Assembly: GCA_910592005.1 (NCBI GenBank)
Contig: CAJVPP010001328.1
Span: forward strand, 1 to 20,771
Length of the DNA: 20,771 bases
Direction of reading: 5' to 3'
Source: Funneliformis mosseae
Taxonomy: Eukaryota > Glomeromycota > Glomeromycetes > Glomerales > Glomeraceae
The notes under the pieces were generated by a model. That model did not search any database. It was not told the DNA's origin and worked only from the letters and a program-made list of their open reading frames with translations. The number at the start of each line of letters is the position of its first letter. Position 1 is the stretch's first letter. This document shows positions 7,928 through 18,363 of this stretch, piece after piece. The position numbers and the translations under genes were made by a program.

Positions 7928-9583
7928 CTAATCAAAAGTAAAATAATCATATGGCCGTCTCTTGCTAATTCGAAGACGTGTTGATTCATCATCCAAACCA
8001 CGGACTTGTTGTTGGAGAATAGAAGTAATATAGCCAGCAACTCCCTTTATATCTCCTTGTTCCATATTTTTAACATCAAATTTACATTGAAGTTGATCAG
8101 ATACTTCTACTGTTGGATCCTCTGGAGAGCCAGCCCATCGAATAAAATACCATTGCAATGCATTTGTCACAATTCCGTACATAAGAACTGGAACACCATT
8201 ATCATCATCATCATCTATTTCATCTATCTTACGCTTTTTTGTTAATGTCTATAAAAAAAAATAATGAGTTATACATGAAAAAACAATAAAAAAAATAAAT
8301 AATAATGTAGTATAAATATTCAGACTTCTACAGCACTGCGCATTTGCACAATGTTCTCGGCAGCTCCTTTCTCGAAGTCTTCTTTTTTAACTACTGCAAC
8401 TAATGCAATTATACTCCCAACATAAACAGCATAGTCAATGGGACCATAGCCATAGGATCCATCAAGCCACTCTTCAGCTTTGAGCTCAATATTTTCTTCT
8501 ATTGATTGGACATGTTTTACAGCTGTAGTCATAAAAGCAGAAATGAACTCTCGGCGGGTTGATTCATTACGAGGAACATATTTGAAAGCACATTTCTTTT
8601 TCTTAAGCTCATCAATAAGTAATTTGAGTTCCTCTTCAGTAATTTCAGGAACCGGGTTTTGAAGGTCCTCTGTGATACAAAATCATATGAGAAACCATAA
8701 ACAACGGCACCATTCTCAAATAAAAAATATACCTATTTCAAATTTACGAACGTCGCCTATGGAAGATCCGTCCTGATGCAAAACCTTCTTGAGAACCTCG
8801 CCTATTTCCCAGTCACCAAATGCTTTCTTACCTATTAAGAAAGAAAATAAATGAGAATTCATATCTAATCTAATTCAATAATTTATCAACCCTTAACCCG
8901 AATAGAAAGACTGATTGCACGTTCATTGTCTTCTGAAGGTTTAATTTTGCTACTAGTTTATTGAGCGCAAGCTCATTACTGATCTCTTCCTCTTCGTTTT
9001 CCTTCTTATCTTGACTATATACAAAAAAATATTGGGAGTTGTCTGAACTCAAAGTTTCCCATTTCGTTTCAGCTACATGACGTATAAGGTACCAAAGACC
9101 AGTATTATGCGGAAATCTTTTATTGTACCAGGGCATGGATAAATTGCAGCGAACAACAACTACAGACAGAAGAAAAACAATGAGCATGACATATACAGTA
9201 GGTGTAACAAAATACTCAGAAAATTACCATCAGAGTCAGATAATGGGTAACGCACGACAAGAGGATCCTTGTCAGTTGTATTCAAAGTATTAATAAGGGT
9301 ACCCGAAGGAAGACGCGTGATACGATTACCGTACCTATAGAACTCGAGACTATCTGGATTAACACCTCTAAGAGGTTCTTTTTTTACAAAGTTCAGGGTT
9401 GATATCAACTAAAACAGTAGAATTAATCTCCGACGGTATCCTCTTAACAAGAAATTTTACAGAAATTGGTTGGTTCTCAATATGAATCCACAGCGTTATA
9501 GTTTCCATATTCAATATATTCAATTCACGAAGAATTACAGAGCCTTGTGGCTGTTCACGACTTATTAGAAATGATGACTCCAT
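7928..9583 (-). CDS. Crinkler (CRN)-like protein with degenerate PD-(D/E)xK domain
   Basis: Six inferred exons on the minus strand: 9583-9228 (with one extra base in a 7-nt homopolymer at 9379-9385), 9159-8891, 8826-8733, 8669-8326 and 8248-7928; the first block holds both frames around the homopolymer. Introns are 68, 64, 63 and 77 nt with GT-AG ends. Without the extra base the exons total 1383 nt, or 460 residues. An N-terminal ubiquitin-like part (METITLWIHIENQPISVKF, residues 26-44) is followed by a middle region (NTGLWYLIRHVAETKWE). A restriction-endonuclease-like core then carries GYGPIDYA (Asp318) and VAVVKKEDF, ending QWYFIRWAGS. A KKRKIDE segment beside a run of Asp could be a nuclear localisation signal. 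CRN proteins of oomycetes and symbiotic fungi are effectors that act in host nuclei; that role is inferred. The acid expected two residues before Lys334 is Val332, so nuclease activity is doubtful. There is no LFLAK motif. The 8827/8890 splice sites and the 8325 versus 8331 donor are the least certain. METITLW may be an alternative start (9508). Confidence 0.72.
9379..9385 (-). other. Homopolymer frameshift in the CRN-like gene
   Basis: Seven T on the plus strand (seven A in the gene) join two frames that both read as the same protein: DINPELCKK before and KKEPLRGVNPDSLEF after. Six A would keep the frame. Any intron bridging the two frames would have to be about 20-32 nt, far shorter than the 63-85 nt introns elsewhere in the window. 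It is either a real disabling indel or a sequencing or assembly error. Confidence 0.65.
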
Positions 9584-9610
9584 TTTGAGAGAAATACAAG
9601 AAATCCGACA

Positions 9611-9644
9611 ATTTATAATTAATTTTTTACGTACGTTTCACGTG
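9611..9644 (-). promoter_or_regulatory. Probable promoter elements of the CRN-like gene
   Basis: Upstream of the start at 9583 lie a TATAAAT-like box (9611-9618, about 30 bases before ATG), the palindrome ACGTACGT (9629-9636) and the E-box palindrome CACGTG (9639-9644). In AT-rich DNA these two clustered GC-containing palindromes are unexpected by chance. CACGTG is bound by bHLH factors in fungi. Function is inferred from position only. Confidence 0.4.
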
Positions 9645-9659
9645 ATCTGATATAGAATG

Positions 9660-10260
9660 AATTTTACCAAAAATGGATTATATCGATCATTCCTTTTATA
9701 GAAATGCTGATATTATTATCATATTCTTTTAAGAAAGATTTCAATTTTACAAATGATTCTGGTTTAATCATATTTGTTTTAACTTTTGCAATTTCTTCTT
9801 GTTTAGTAATCAGAATTGATTTAAAAAAAATCTAAACTATTATTAAAAAAGATTTTAGTAATATATTCTTTTTGAGTTTACTTTGCTATGGTCCAATTAA
9901 TAAACATAATTCCAATGTCTTTCTTTTATTAATGTTACTCCATTTTGATAAAAAAATCCCATTCATGATTCATTTGTTGATTAATTCGGCAAGTTTCTTG
10001 ACTTTATACGTCGAATTTCTTCAATAATCGTCCATTGAATCATTTTATTATCAAACTTATCAATATCATTTGCGCACGCAATCTTTTGATAAAATTCATT
10101 GAGAAATTCTTTTTGTCACTTCTAGTAGTAAAGTCATTACTTTCTTCCTTTGACTTCATATTGTATGAGAAAGCTTTTAAGTTTTCGTATTTTTTTTTTT
10201 TAGTTCGGAAAAACTTTTGTTCTACAAACAACTTTTATTATTTAATTGTGATCTGCTTTT
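9660..10260 (-). pseudogene. Unidentified decayed coding fragment between the two genes
   Basis: Between the CRN-like gene and the channel gene the minus strand holds coding-like pieces in shifting frames. The best, at 9994-9821, reads INQQMNHEWDFFIKME, a few stops, then KKDIGIMFINWTIAK and TQKEYITKIFFNN. Another near 9815-9670 reads TKQEEIAKVKTNMIKPESF and LKSFLKEYDNN. Upstream, at 10231-10040, there is an open lysine-rich stretch (FFRTKKKKYENLKAF). I do not recognise a family. The stops and frame changes argue for a relic rather than a live gene. The overlapping plus-strand open frame at 10035-10295 is judged spurious. Confidence 0.4.
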
Positions 10261-10326
10261 TTTATAATACGTCATGCAGGAAGTTGATGCAGTAAGTTCA
10301 AATACTTTAATTTTTATAGATTAGAA

Positions 10327-10332
10327 TTTATT
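10327..10332 (-). terminator. Possible poly(A) signal of the channel gene
   Basis: AATAAA on the minus strand, about 200 bases beyond the channel stop codon at 10533. It is the nearest exact match, but in DNA this AT-rich a chance match is quite possible. Confidence 0.3.
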
Positions 10333-10532
10333 AATTATTATGTACTCCAAAGCCCACCCAATATGTGACAAAGATATTGACAAAAAAAATTTCTGTAAAA
10401 GAAAATCCCATTATAAATCAACCATATCGATATAAAAATAAATGATCGGAAATCTGCATACATCACATTCCATTTTTCTAAAAAAATAAAAATGTAACAA
10501 AAAAAAAAAAAAATAATATACAATCTCAATAA

Positions 10533-13500
10533 TTATTGTCGATTTTGCAATGAAATTAATTGTTTAATATTATCTTCCATTAAACGTAATTTTTCAGATA
10601 AGTCATGTTCAATGGACTGCATTTTATAATACAACATTTTACCATCTGGTTCTTTCAATAATCTCGTTCCATCATCTTCTTCATCCACAAACCAATATGA
10701 ACATAATGGAACGACTCTTTGTGAATTTAAATTATCAGAATCAATATCCGTGGAAAAGGAATAAGAATGAGAATGATGATATGACTTTTGAAAATCATCT
10801 AAATTTTCTAGATCGTTTTCATCATCATAGGACCATGGATTACCACCTTCTATTTCTTCCAAGAAATTCTTATAACTTTCCCTATATCGTTCGGATTTTT
10901 CTAACCATTTCTCAATATATTCGGTTTTTCCAATGTAAAAAATATATCGAGGATCCCTTTTTCGATTTCCAAATGGTCTATCAAATGTTTCATAATCTGC
11001 GATCAATTCCGCTCGATATTTCAGCACTGCATGTTTACTAAGCTCTTTTGCCTGATCGTACGCGCCACTTAATAATAAAATAAGTTTGATTCATTAAAAT
11101 AAATTTCTGTGAAAAAAAAAAAAAAATGGAACGAAATGAAATTTACGCTTACGCCATAATTGCGATCAACATATTTTGTAAAATCGTAACAAGAAGGATA
11201 CTAGCAATGATAGAAAAGACATCTACTGGCCAGAAATCCCATTGATCTAATTGATCCCAACGACCGCTAGTCCAAAAGTAAACTGCTTCGATAGACTTAA
11301 AAAAATTCGTGAAATAATTATCTGATGTACTATTCACATCAAATTCTTGATTTATAACCAAATTAGTTAATCCCGGTACAAGATCTCCGTTTTCATCATA
11401 AATTCTGAAGGAGGAACCGTTAGGTTTGATGCCGATTCGATCTGTATTGCTAAGTAAAATAAACCTGAAAATATAAAGAAAGATATTAATAAATTTTCCT
11501 CAATCAAAGTGATCAAAAATTTCTTTAATCTCCGCTTACATAGTATGACCAAATCCGAGGACGACCAACAATATAAAGATCAAGAAGGATGTTATATTTT
11601 GTAAGATATTCATGACAATGTATATGTAAGCTCCGGTTTTCTCAAAGTATCGTAATAACTAGAATTTAAAAATATTAGCTTAACATAAGTTTATAAGAGC
11701 ATGTGTCTTTAAGAGATTAAATTAAAGGCCTCACCAAAAAAGCTTCTAGCCATATTGTTAAAATCGTAAAAGAATCAAATATTGTGAACATTTCTGGATC
11801 CAGTTCAAAATAACTGGTAATAGCATTGGTTTTATATCTGAAATAATCTGATAGATTATAATAAAGTTGTATCGAAGCTGCCGTGAATGGCAATATGACC
11901 GAAAACAAATCAAAAAAATTGTAAACGCTAAAATATCTTCTCCATCCTACATATTTTAATTGAACTCTTTCAGTGTTCAATAAATAAAATCCTAACCAAT
12001 AAAATAAAACTACAAGGGCAATAATATAATTAGGTATTTGAGGTCTAACGAATTGTTCCATTGTATTTGATAAAATAGTATATGATAATCCAAATGCAAG
12101 ATAAGTCAATGCTTGTCTTACGAAATATGTTCTTGCCACGTTCCATTTGTAATCTATTACTGCGGCTATCGACGGATTGTCATAAATTTCCGTTGTGTAA
12201 TCATTCCTAATCATTCTCAAAAATGGACTCAATTTTCCTTCTTGTTCTATTATATGATTACGTGGCCAAAACAATAATTTTAAGAGGACAATAGGAATGC
12301 TCCAGAATCTTCGTTTATCATGGATCCCATCAGGAAATACAGTAAAATCTGGGAGCGGGACCATGTAAACTTGATCGATCTTTCTGATATTTTTTGAAGT
12401 TTTTGTTTTTGGTGGTCTATTACTACCACAAAAAAAAAAGTTAATTTCATTTTGTTGCGTTAAATTTTAATTTTTTCCATTAATCCTACCTTGGTTCGTT
12501 TCGAGAAATAAAGAAACTATCATTATTTCTTTTGACGAGGCCTATTTCTATACTTAAAGCATGGATATTCTTATGATCACTGTTAATTATATCTTCAATA
12601 TTAATCTCCGATTTATCCAAGTAAATTTCGTTAGAACCAAAGCAAGGCTTTAGAAATAATTCCTTAACAAAATATTCTAATTTATATTCATAAAGTACGG
12701 GAATTGCTCGGGATACCGCAAACATCCAACTCGAATTTTTTGTGGCATTATCAGAATAATAATCTAATAAATATTTTACAATAACAGTATCTTTACGGTA
12801 ACTTCCCTTCGAGTGCTTGATAGCAATCTCGAGATCTGTTTCTTTGGCTTGCCCGTTCCAGGAATAAAGTCTTGGAAGATGTAAATTTTTATTCTTTCCA
12901 TTTTTAGATTCAAATGATAAAATATTTCGGATAATGGAAACACGATTACCTCGAATAAGATTGGCCATAAGATCATAACGAATGTCCAACATTCTCCATG
13001 ATCCAAAATTGCTGACTAAATATTTCTTGACGATATTTTCGGTTTGTTGAACAATATTTTCAAAAATATGTTGTTTCTTGGGACCTAAAGGTTCATTACT
13101 TTGCAAATCAAGAAATAACAATGCTTTGCACGCGTCTACCGGAACATTAACTCTATCAGGCCATTCAATTATGACTTGTTGTCCAAGTTGATTAGGAGCA
13201 TTTCCAGAAGGAATATTTACCACTAAAGAGAATTCCCTATGATCAACTTCCAAAGATACAATTTGCATCCGTCTATGCATTTCTTTAAAAGGATTTGTCC
13301 AAATATACTCAAGAATTCTTTTAGGTGAAGTATCAGTAGCAACTCCTTTTTTTTTGCGCCAAACTTGAACGGTAGATTCTCCAACAATTAACTGAACAGT
13401 TTTATCCACATCAAGATAAGTCGTGGTACGATTGTAATGCTTGTCTTGTACCCAAGGTTCAGGGTCTTCAACGATCACTTTAACAGTTTCATGGTCTAAA

Positions 13501-14936
13501 GATGTTCCAGAAAGGTCATAAACTAAATGATATTCTGTTAAGGGAAGAGTTGTTGTGGATGATGAATTAGATTTTTCAGGTGAATTTATGTTAATTACGT
13601 TTCTCGTATTATCATTTTCAGGATTCAATATTTTAAGTATATGTGGTCTATCTAATGCCGAAAAAATCGTTTCATCGTCATTTATGAATATGAGTTTTCC
13701 GGAAGCGATAGCTATTCTTTGAAGATTTAAGTTATCTGAAAATAATAAGGGTGTTTCATCAATTTTTCTAACACAATTATTAGAACTACTAAATAGATCC
13801 CAAATTACGACGACGGGTAAACGTTCAGATTCCTCCCAATAATCGCCGTGATTTTTTTTTTCCTCAATAATGATCAATAATTTACTATCATTTTCAACGA
13901 AATCAAAATAGAGAATTCTTAAAACATCCTTATCTTTGAATTTCTTTGTGGTAACCTCTAAACCATTTTCCATTAAGTAGATGGTAATACTATTTGTACC
14001 ACGACAATAAGCGAATAAGGTTTCATTTTTTGAAATGGTAAAAAAAGGACTACCTTTACCTACAATCGAAGCAACGGTTTCTTCACGTTTTCGGAAAAAA
14101 TTGTCCAGCTTATTTGTTTTTAAATTATATGTTTCAATGGTTTGTACCTTATCTTTATAATTATCTATAATAAACCAGTCTTTTAACAGACTTCGACGAA
14201 TGAAGTAAGCAAAAGTTTCATTTTCTGGTAACCTTTTCATTTCCTTAAAAAAACTTCTTGGATAATAATATTTGTCAATTAATTTATCGGGATATAAAAG
14301 TTTGGACCAATCACTTTTCCTATTATCGTTTACATTTCCAATTGTAGCATGTTTTATGTAGGCTTTAGTAATTCCGATCGCATTGAGAACAACCAATTCG
14401 GTTGTATCGTCATCCTCTTTAGTATTCAAAAATTTAATTATACCACCCTGATTATTAATTGGGGAGGCGATTTTCAATCGTCGTGCGGTTGAAATAATGA
14501 ATGTTGCAGATTTATCTCGGTCATTCACATTGACATCAGCTTCTTCGGCTGAAATAAGCTCATTAGGAGGTGGTTGTGGTGATTTTCTCTTGTTCTTTAA
14601 TATTTTCATATCATCATTATCAAAACAAGATACGGCAATTAATACTTCGACAGTTCCATCGGTCAAAGTAAATTCATTGGAAACGGTCAAGTTCCAAGCT
14701 TTTTTTACAAAGGGGATTTTGATATATCTATCATCAAAATTTATTATTTTGTGTGCATTTTTTAGATCTTTAAAATTATATAATTTTAATTGACAAGTTG
14801 AGGTGTTTAATGTTGCTATCCAATTAACATTTGGACTTATGCAAATATATAGATGTTCATTGTAGTTGTCAAATTTTCTAGAAATTGCACTCCTTTCATG
14901 TAGAAATCGTGGTCGTTTGGGTTTGTTGAACACCAT
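10533..14936 (-). CDS. TRP/polycystin-like ion channel with N-terminal beta-propeller-like region
   Basis: Five inferred exons on the minus strand: 14936-12490, 12416-11735, 11658-11540, 11464-11153 and 11067-10533. Introns are 73, 76, 75 and 85 nt with GT-AG ends. The exons total 4095 nt, a complete 1364-residue frame, long for a TRP-type channel. Residues 1 to about 750 are WD/beta-propeller-like (LYICISPNVNWIATLN, FTISKNETLFAYCRG, VQLIVGESTVQVWRKKK). A helical linker follows (KYLLDYYSDNATK). Six membrane segments lie near 917-933, 944-962, 982-999, 1027-1046, 1055-1088 and 1163-1186. The pore loop (KSIEAVYFWTSGRWDQLDQW, about 1139-1158) precedes S6, which ends QNMLIAIM as in TRP channels. 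The S5-pore loop has two N-glycosylation motifs (NGS, NST). The C-terminal tail is acidic and ends in a probable coiled coil. It probably conducts cations; membrane location and gating signal are unknown. The last acceptor (TTATTATTAAG) is unusual but is the one that keeps frame; the closer CACAG would give a stop. Confidence 0.88.
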
Positions 14937-15410
14937 GATTTGAATTAATGTAATTAAATATAATGGAAAAAAAAAAAAAAAAATAAAAATAAAAACTCGT
15001 TGCGCTTCTTTTTATCAAGATAAAATGGTCGTACAACGTGGTCGTCGATCAAATACTTTTTTTTCCTCTTCGGCATTTCTACTAAATTTGTTTAGCTAAA
15101 TTAGTACGAACTGTTTTATAGTAAGACAGTTTGAAAATCCCAAAAGAACCGTAAAGTTATGAAAATGACTTTACGTTCAAAGAATTATATTAGATGTGAA
15201 CATTTAATACATTTAATTCATTTGTAAATTTATTGATCGTAAATAATGTGATTCACCACGAAATATACTGAAATAATTTGATATTAAAGAGATTAATAAT
15301 AAAAATAATTTACTATAATAATAATATTAAAATTTTCAATTTTAATAATGTTTCACAAAGCTCATTCTTTGTTATTCGAGATTTCCCATGACCAGATCGG
15401 CCAGTTGTGA
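14937..15410. other. Upstream region of the channel gene
   Basis: This presumably contains the promoter and 5' untranslated region of the minus-strand channel gene. It has a 17-base A tract (14967-14983; T on the gene strand). There are two compact hairpins: AACTGTTTTA / TAAGACAGTT at 15109-15118 and 15122-15131 with a 3-base loop, and CGTAAAGT / ACTTTACG at 15150-15157 and 15168-15175 with a 10-base loop. No clear TATA box was identified. A short plus-strand frame from ATG 15025 (MVVQRGRRSNTFFSSSAF) is too small to call. Confidence 0.4.
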
Positions 15411-15674
15411 TTTCGGATTATTCTTCTGACGCCGAAAATTAAAGCCCTACGAATTTCTAAATTAGTTTCGTCTTATGACCTAAACCTTCTCGAACTCTCA
15501 TTTGCCCGAATCATTACCGCAAAAAAATTTCGGATAAACTGTCTTGTCACAGTTAGTTTCGCTTGGTTTGACTTTGGAGAAAATAGAAAAGATTTTAATT
15601 TTAATTTTGAGATAGTTATCAAAGTCATGCCTCGTCTTCAAGGCGTGGAGAAAGAAAGTATTGAACCCAAATGA
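15411..15674 (+). other. Unassigned open reading stretch of 87 codons without an early ATG
   Basis: Between stops at 15408 and 15672 one plus-strand frame stays open for 87 codons, including LELSFARIITAKKFRINC and CLVTVSFAWFDFGENRKDF. The only ATG is late (VMPRLQGVEKES, near 15628). Base composition is less AT-rich than the flanks. No splice partner or family was recognised. It may be an exon of an unrecognised gene, part of a repeat, or chance openness. Confidence 0.25.
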
Positions 15675-16600
15675 TTTTTATAATTGATCGAATTTCTTAA
15701 CGCTGATTTTCCTTGTCAGGTGTCAGTTAAATAATTATATAAACCAGTATATTATACGGATATACATAAAGAATTATCCAGATTTAAATGAATTCAAATC
15801 ATGATTCTAATATTTTCTATGGCTTTTACAGGCTTTCAAAATTAAGTGATTGAAGTTCCAAGATTTCCCCACGTTGAAAAGGAAGGCGAAGAACGAAGCT
15901 ACTAAACTTTTTTTTATTCTTGAATAACTAAATAATCAATCAATCAAATAAATGAAAAAAAATGACGAGACGGAACATCTCTCTTGAAGTTGTTGGTGGA
16001 GGATAATATACCGGTTATATCAATTATACATTAAATATTTGATATAAATTTTATGACTTAAAAAGTGATAACTATATTATTATTGCTGCCTTTTTTTTTC
16101 AGATATTTGAGGAAGTTAGACGATGCGATAAGGGTTGTTCGAAAACGGATCTACGGAACTAGATGGATCTGTCACCATATTGTAGTGTATTTTCCTATGT
16201 AATTTATTTACGGAAAAATACCTTAAAGTTTCCGAAATTATCCGAAGGAAACTTAGCATGAATAATCAGAAGACCATGTATGACCTTACAAAAGTGAAGA
16301 GAAATATTGGTCGGTAGCATGTGAAAAATAGTATAAAGTTTGTCAGGTTTTGCACAATTTGGCCTAACAAATAATGGACCCTTCGTCAAAGCTTTTTGAT
16401 TCCTATATCAGCCAATGATTTGCAATAATGACTATTCACGTGTGATGGAATACTGGTTTAAAACTAAACCAATTCTATTAATTTTTATTTTATGATATCA
16501 TTTCATTTCTAATAATAATCATCAAATGATGTAATATAAGCAATTAAAAAATTTTTGTTTCTTTAAATGTAATTTGATTTATATTAAATGGGAGTGTTTC
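15675..16600. other. Intergenic DNA with possible repeat fragment
   Basis: No gene can be supported. At about 16103-16200 a plus-strand frame following a pyrimidine-rich CAG acceptor-like site reads KLDDAIRVVRKRIYG and TRWICHHIVVYF before a stop. The opposite strand at 16389-16204 is open for 61 codons (ISLHFCKVIHGLLIIHAKF). Two overlapping open frames of this size in moderately GC-richer DNA suggest a fragment of a dispersed repeat rather than a gene. Confidence 0.3.
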
Positions 16601-16733
16601 TAGGAAAATCAGGTTCCGAGAAATTTTTGACTAAAATAAAGAGCTTAATACATTTTAATCTAATAACATCAAAAACTAAAATGCAATAAAAATCTCAATT
16701 TTGCTAAAAAATTCCCGGAACCTGATTTTCCTA
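16601..16733. mobile_element. TA-flanked MITE with 28-bp inverted repeats
   Basis: This 133-bp element has terminal inverted repeats of about 28 bp that match at 26 positions, beginning TAGGAAAATCAGGTTCCG on both ends when read inward. TA stands at both outer edges (16601-16602 and 16732-16733), consistent with a Tc1/mariner-type target duplication and hence a Stowaway-like MITE. It has no coding capacity. The terminal repeats are not those of the Tc1 element at 5767-7125, so a different transposase would have mobilised it. Confidence 0.75.
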
Positions 16734-17549
16734 TAGTTTGTATAAAATTATTTTTTTTTATTTAATATATAAATATAATCTATTTTTATCACTAATAATC
16801 TTTATTAATATTAATATTGTCAAGCTTTTAAAATATATAAAATTATTATTTCATAAAATTTATATTATTTCTTTGTATATTTATTAGTTATTATATTATT
16901 AAAGTAAATATAACAAATAACAAATAATAATCTTGTATTTGAAGATATATAAAAAAATTAAGCTAAATATAAAAGAATTAATAATTAAATAATTGAAAAA
17001 ATATGAAATAAGTATTAGAAAAAAAAGACTAAATTAACATTTCATATATTTTGAGATAAATAGGAATTTGTGTTTTTATAATCATAAAAAAAATAAATAA
17101 AAATCAGTTATTAATCTAAATTTAATAAAATCTAAAGATCATTTTAAATAGCTAATTTTTAAAATTATTTATATAAAAAGAAATAGTGTAATATATTTTA
17201 AATACAAATATTAAATATAATTAACAAATATTAAATAAAAAATAATATTTTATTATAGAAATTAAAACTGGTTAAATTTTTAACTAATTAATTAATTGTT
17301 TAAAATAGTTAACATATTAACCAGTTAATGATTTTTAATTAGTTAAAATAGATGAATTTAACTTTAACTAAAATTCTATTTTTAGAAAAAATTAAGATTT
17401 TTATGTTGTAAAAAATATGGTTAGTCTAAGTTAATTTTAACTAGTTTTAACCTTTATTTTATTATATAAAAATCTTTCTTTATTAAATAAAAATATTTTC
17501 TAACTAAATCTATATCTATTATCCTTTAAATAATAAAAATAATATTAAC
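16734..17549. other. Very AT-rich DNA with TTAACCAGTT inverted repeat
   Basis: No gene is visible. A perfect 10-bp inverted repeat AACTGGTTAA / TTAACCAGTT lies at 17266-17275 and 17317-17326. Several further GTTAA/TTAAC motifs up to about 17450 give a TTAAC-rich patch. It may be a decayed element end. Nothing else is supportable. Confidence 0.4.
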
Positions 17550-18070
17550 TAGGGATGGCGAGGGCCGTTGTGAAGTCCGGAGCATAAAAGGCGCAGGGAT
17601 GTGACGGAGATGTGGAGAAAATATTCTGGGGATATAATGTAAAAAAATTCTTTCGTCGCAATATCACGTGTCTGTTCACTAAACAATATCTCCTTTAAAC
17701 AGTTCACGTTCGAAAGGTTGCTTCATATAAAAAACTTGCGAAGGTTATAAGAAAGGATGCTCGAAGAAGGACGACTAGTTTCATTAATATCGGAAGAAGA
17801 CACAATTTAATATAACAGTACGAAGCGTTAAAAAAATAGGAACAAAGCATCAAAATATTATTTTAATTCACATTTCTCAGAAAAAATGGCAATACAAATA
17901 AAAAAAAAATATAAAGCAAAATTTTTTTTTTAATGCAAAAAGTTTTTAAACAATACTGAAAAACATAGTAACTGAACATTATCGTCTTATAGGTCAAGCA
18001 GGCGAACAGAATGACATTTTGTATTACTGAGCCTAAACCATAATAGTCCTTCGCTACGCTCTGGACTAAT
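17550..18070. other. Isolated GC-richer island ending in a hairpin
   Basis: This stretch is strikingly richer in G and C than its flanks, especially 17550-17830 (AGGGATGGCGAGGGCCGTTG and following). It contains CACGTG at 17665-17670. No frame on either strand gives a convincing protein, and no tRNA or rRNA shape was recognised. It ends with a 6-bp stem TAGTCC / GGACTA at 18044-18049 and 18063-18068 around the loop TTCGCTACGCTCT. The composition break suggests a foreign or recently inserted sequence, or a non-coding RNA or repeat; undecided. Confidence 0.4.
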
Positions 18071-18363
18071 TATAAAAATATTTTAATATTTTAATATCTA
18101 ATAATTATAAAATGATAAAATAAAATTTATTAGATTTATTATGTTAAGATAATAATATTTATAAAATTTTAAAATTAATAGTTATCAATATAATATTTAT
18201 TTTTCAATTTTTAAATTTTTTAAAAATAACTTATTATTTAATAATTATAAAATTTAATTTGTAATATGTTTAAGAATGAGTAATTGATAATCAATTTTAA
18301 TATAAAATTCGTAAGTTATAATTTCATATAATTTAGCTTTCATTTTTAAATGTTAGTATTTTA

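Noticed and set aside
8006..8245. Plus-strand open frame of 79 codons
   Set aside because: Lies opposite the last exon of the CRN-like gene; low-complexity end (run of Ile) from the reverse of the Asp repeat.
8480..8662. Plus-strand open frame of 60 codons
   Set aside because: Antisense to the fifth exon of the CRN-like gene, with no independent support.
10338..10529. Minus-strand open frame of 63 codons, aromatic-rich
   Set aside because: Falls in the 3' flank of the channel gene; composition is what poly(T)-rich DNA gives by chance.
10697..11041. Plus-strand open frame of 114 codons
   Set aside because: Opposite the last exon of the channel gene, which has a coherent spliced frame; no recognisable domain.
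12776..13006. Minus-strand open frame of 76 codons
   Set aside because: Alternative frame inside the long first exon of the channel gene.
14497..14793. Plus-strand open frame of 98 codons
   Set aside because: Antisense to the first exon of the channel gene.
17700..17715. GTTCGAAA resembling a tRNA B box
   Set aside because: No A box or cloverleaf could be built around it on either strand.
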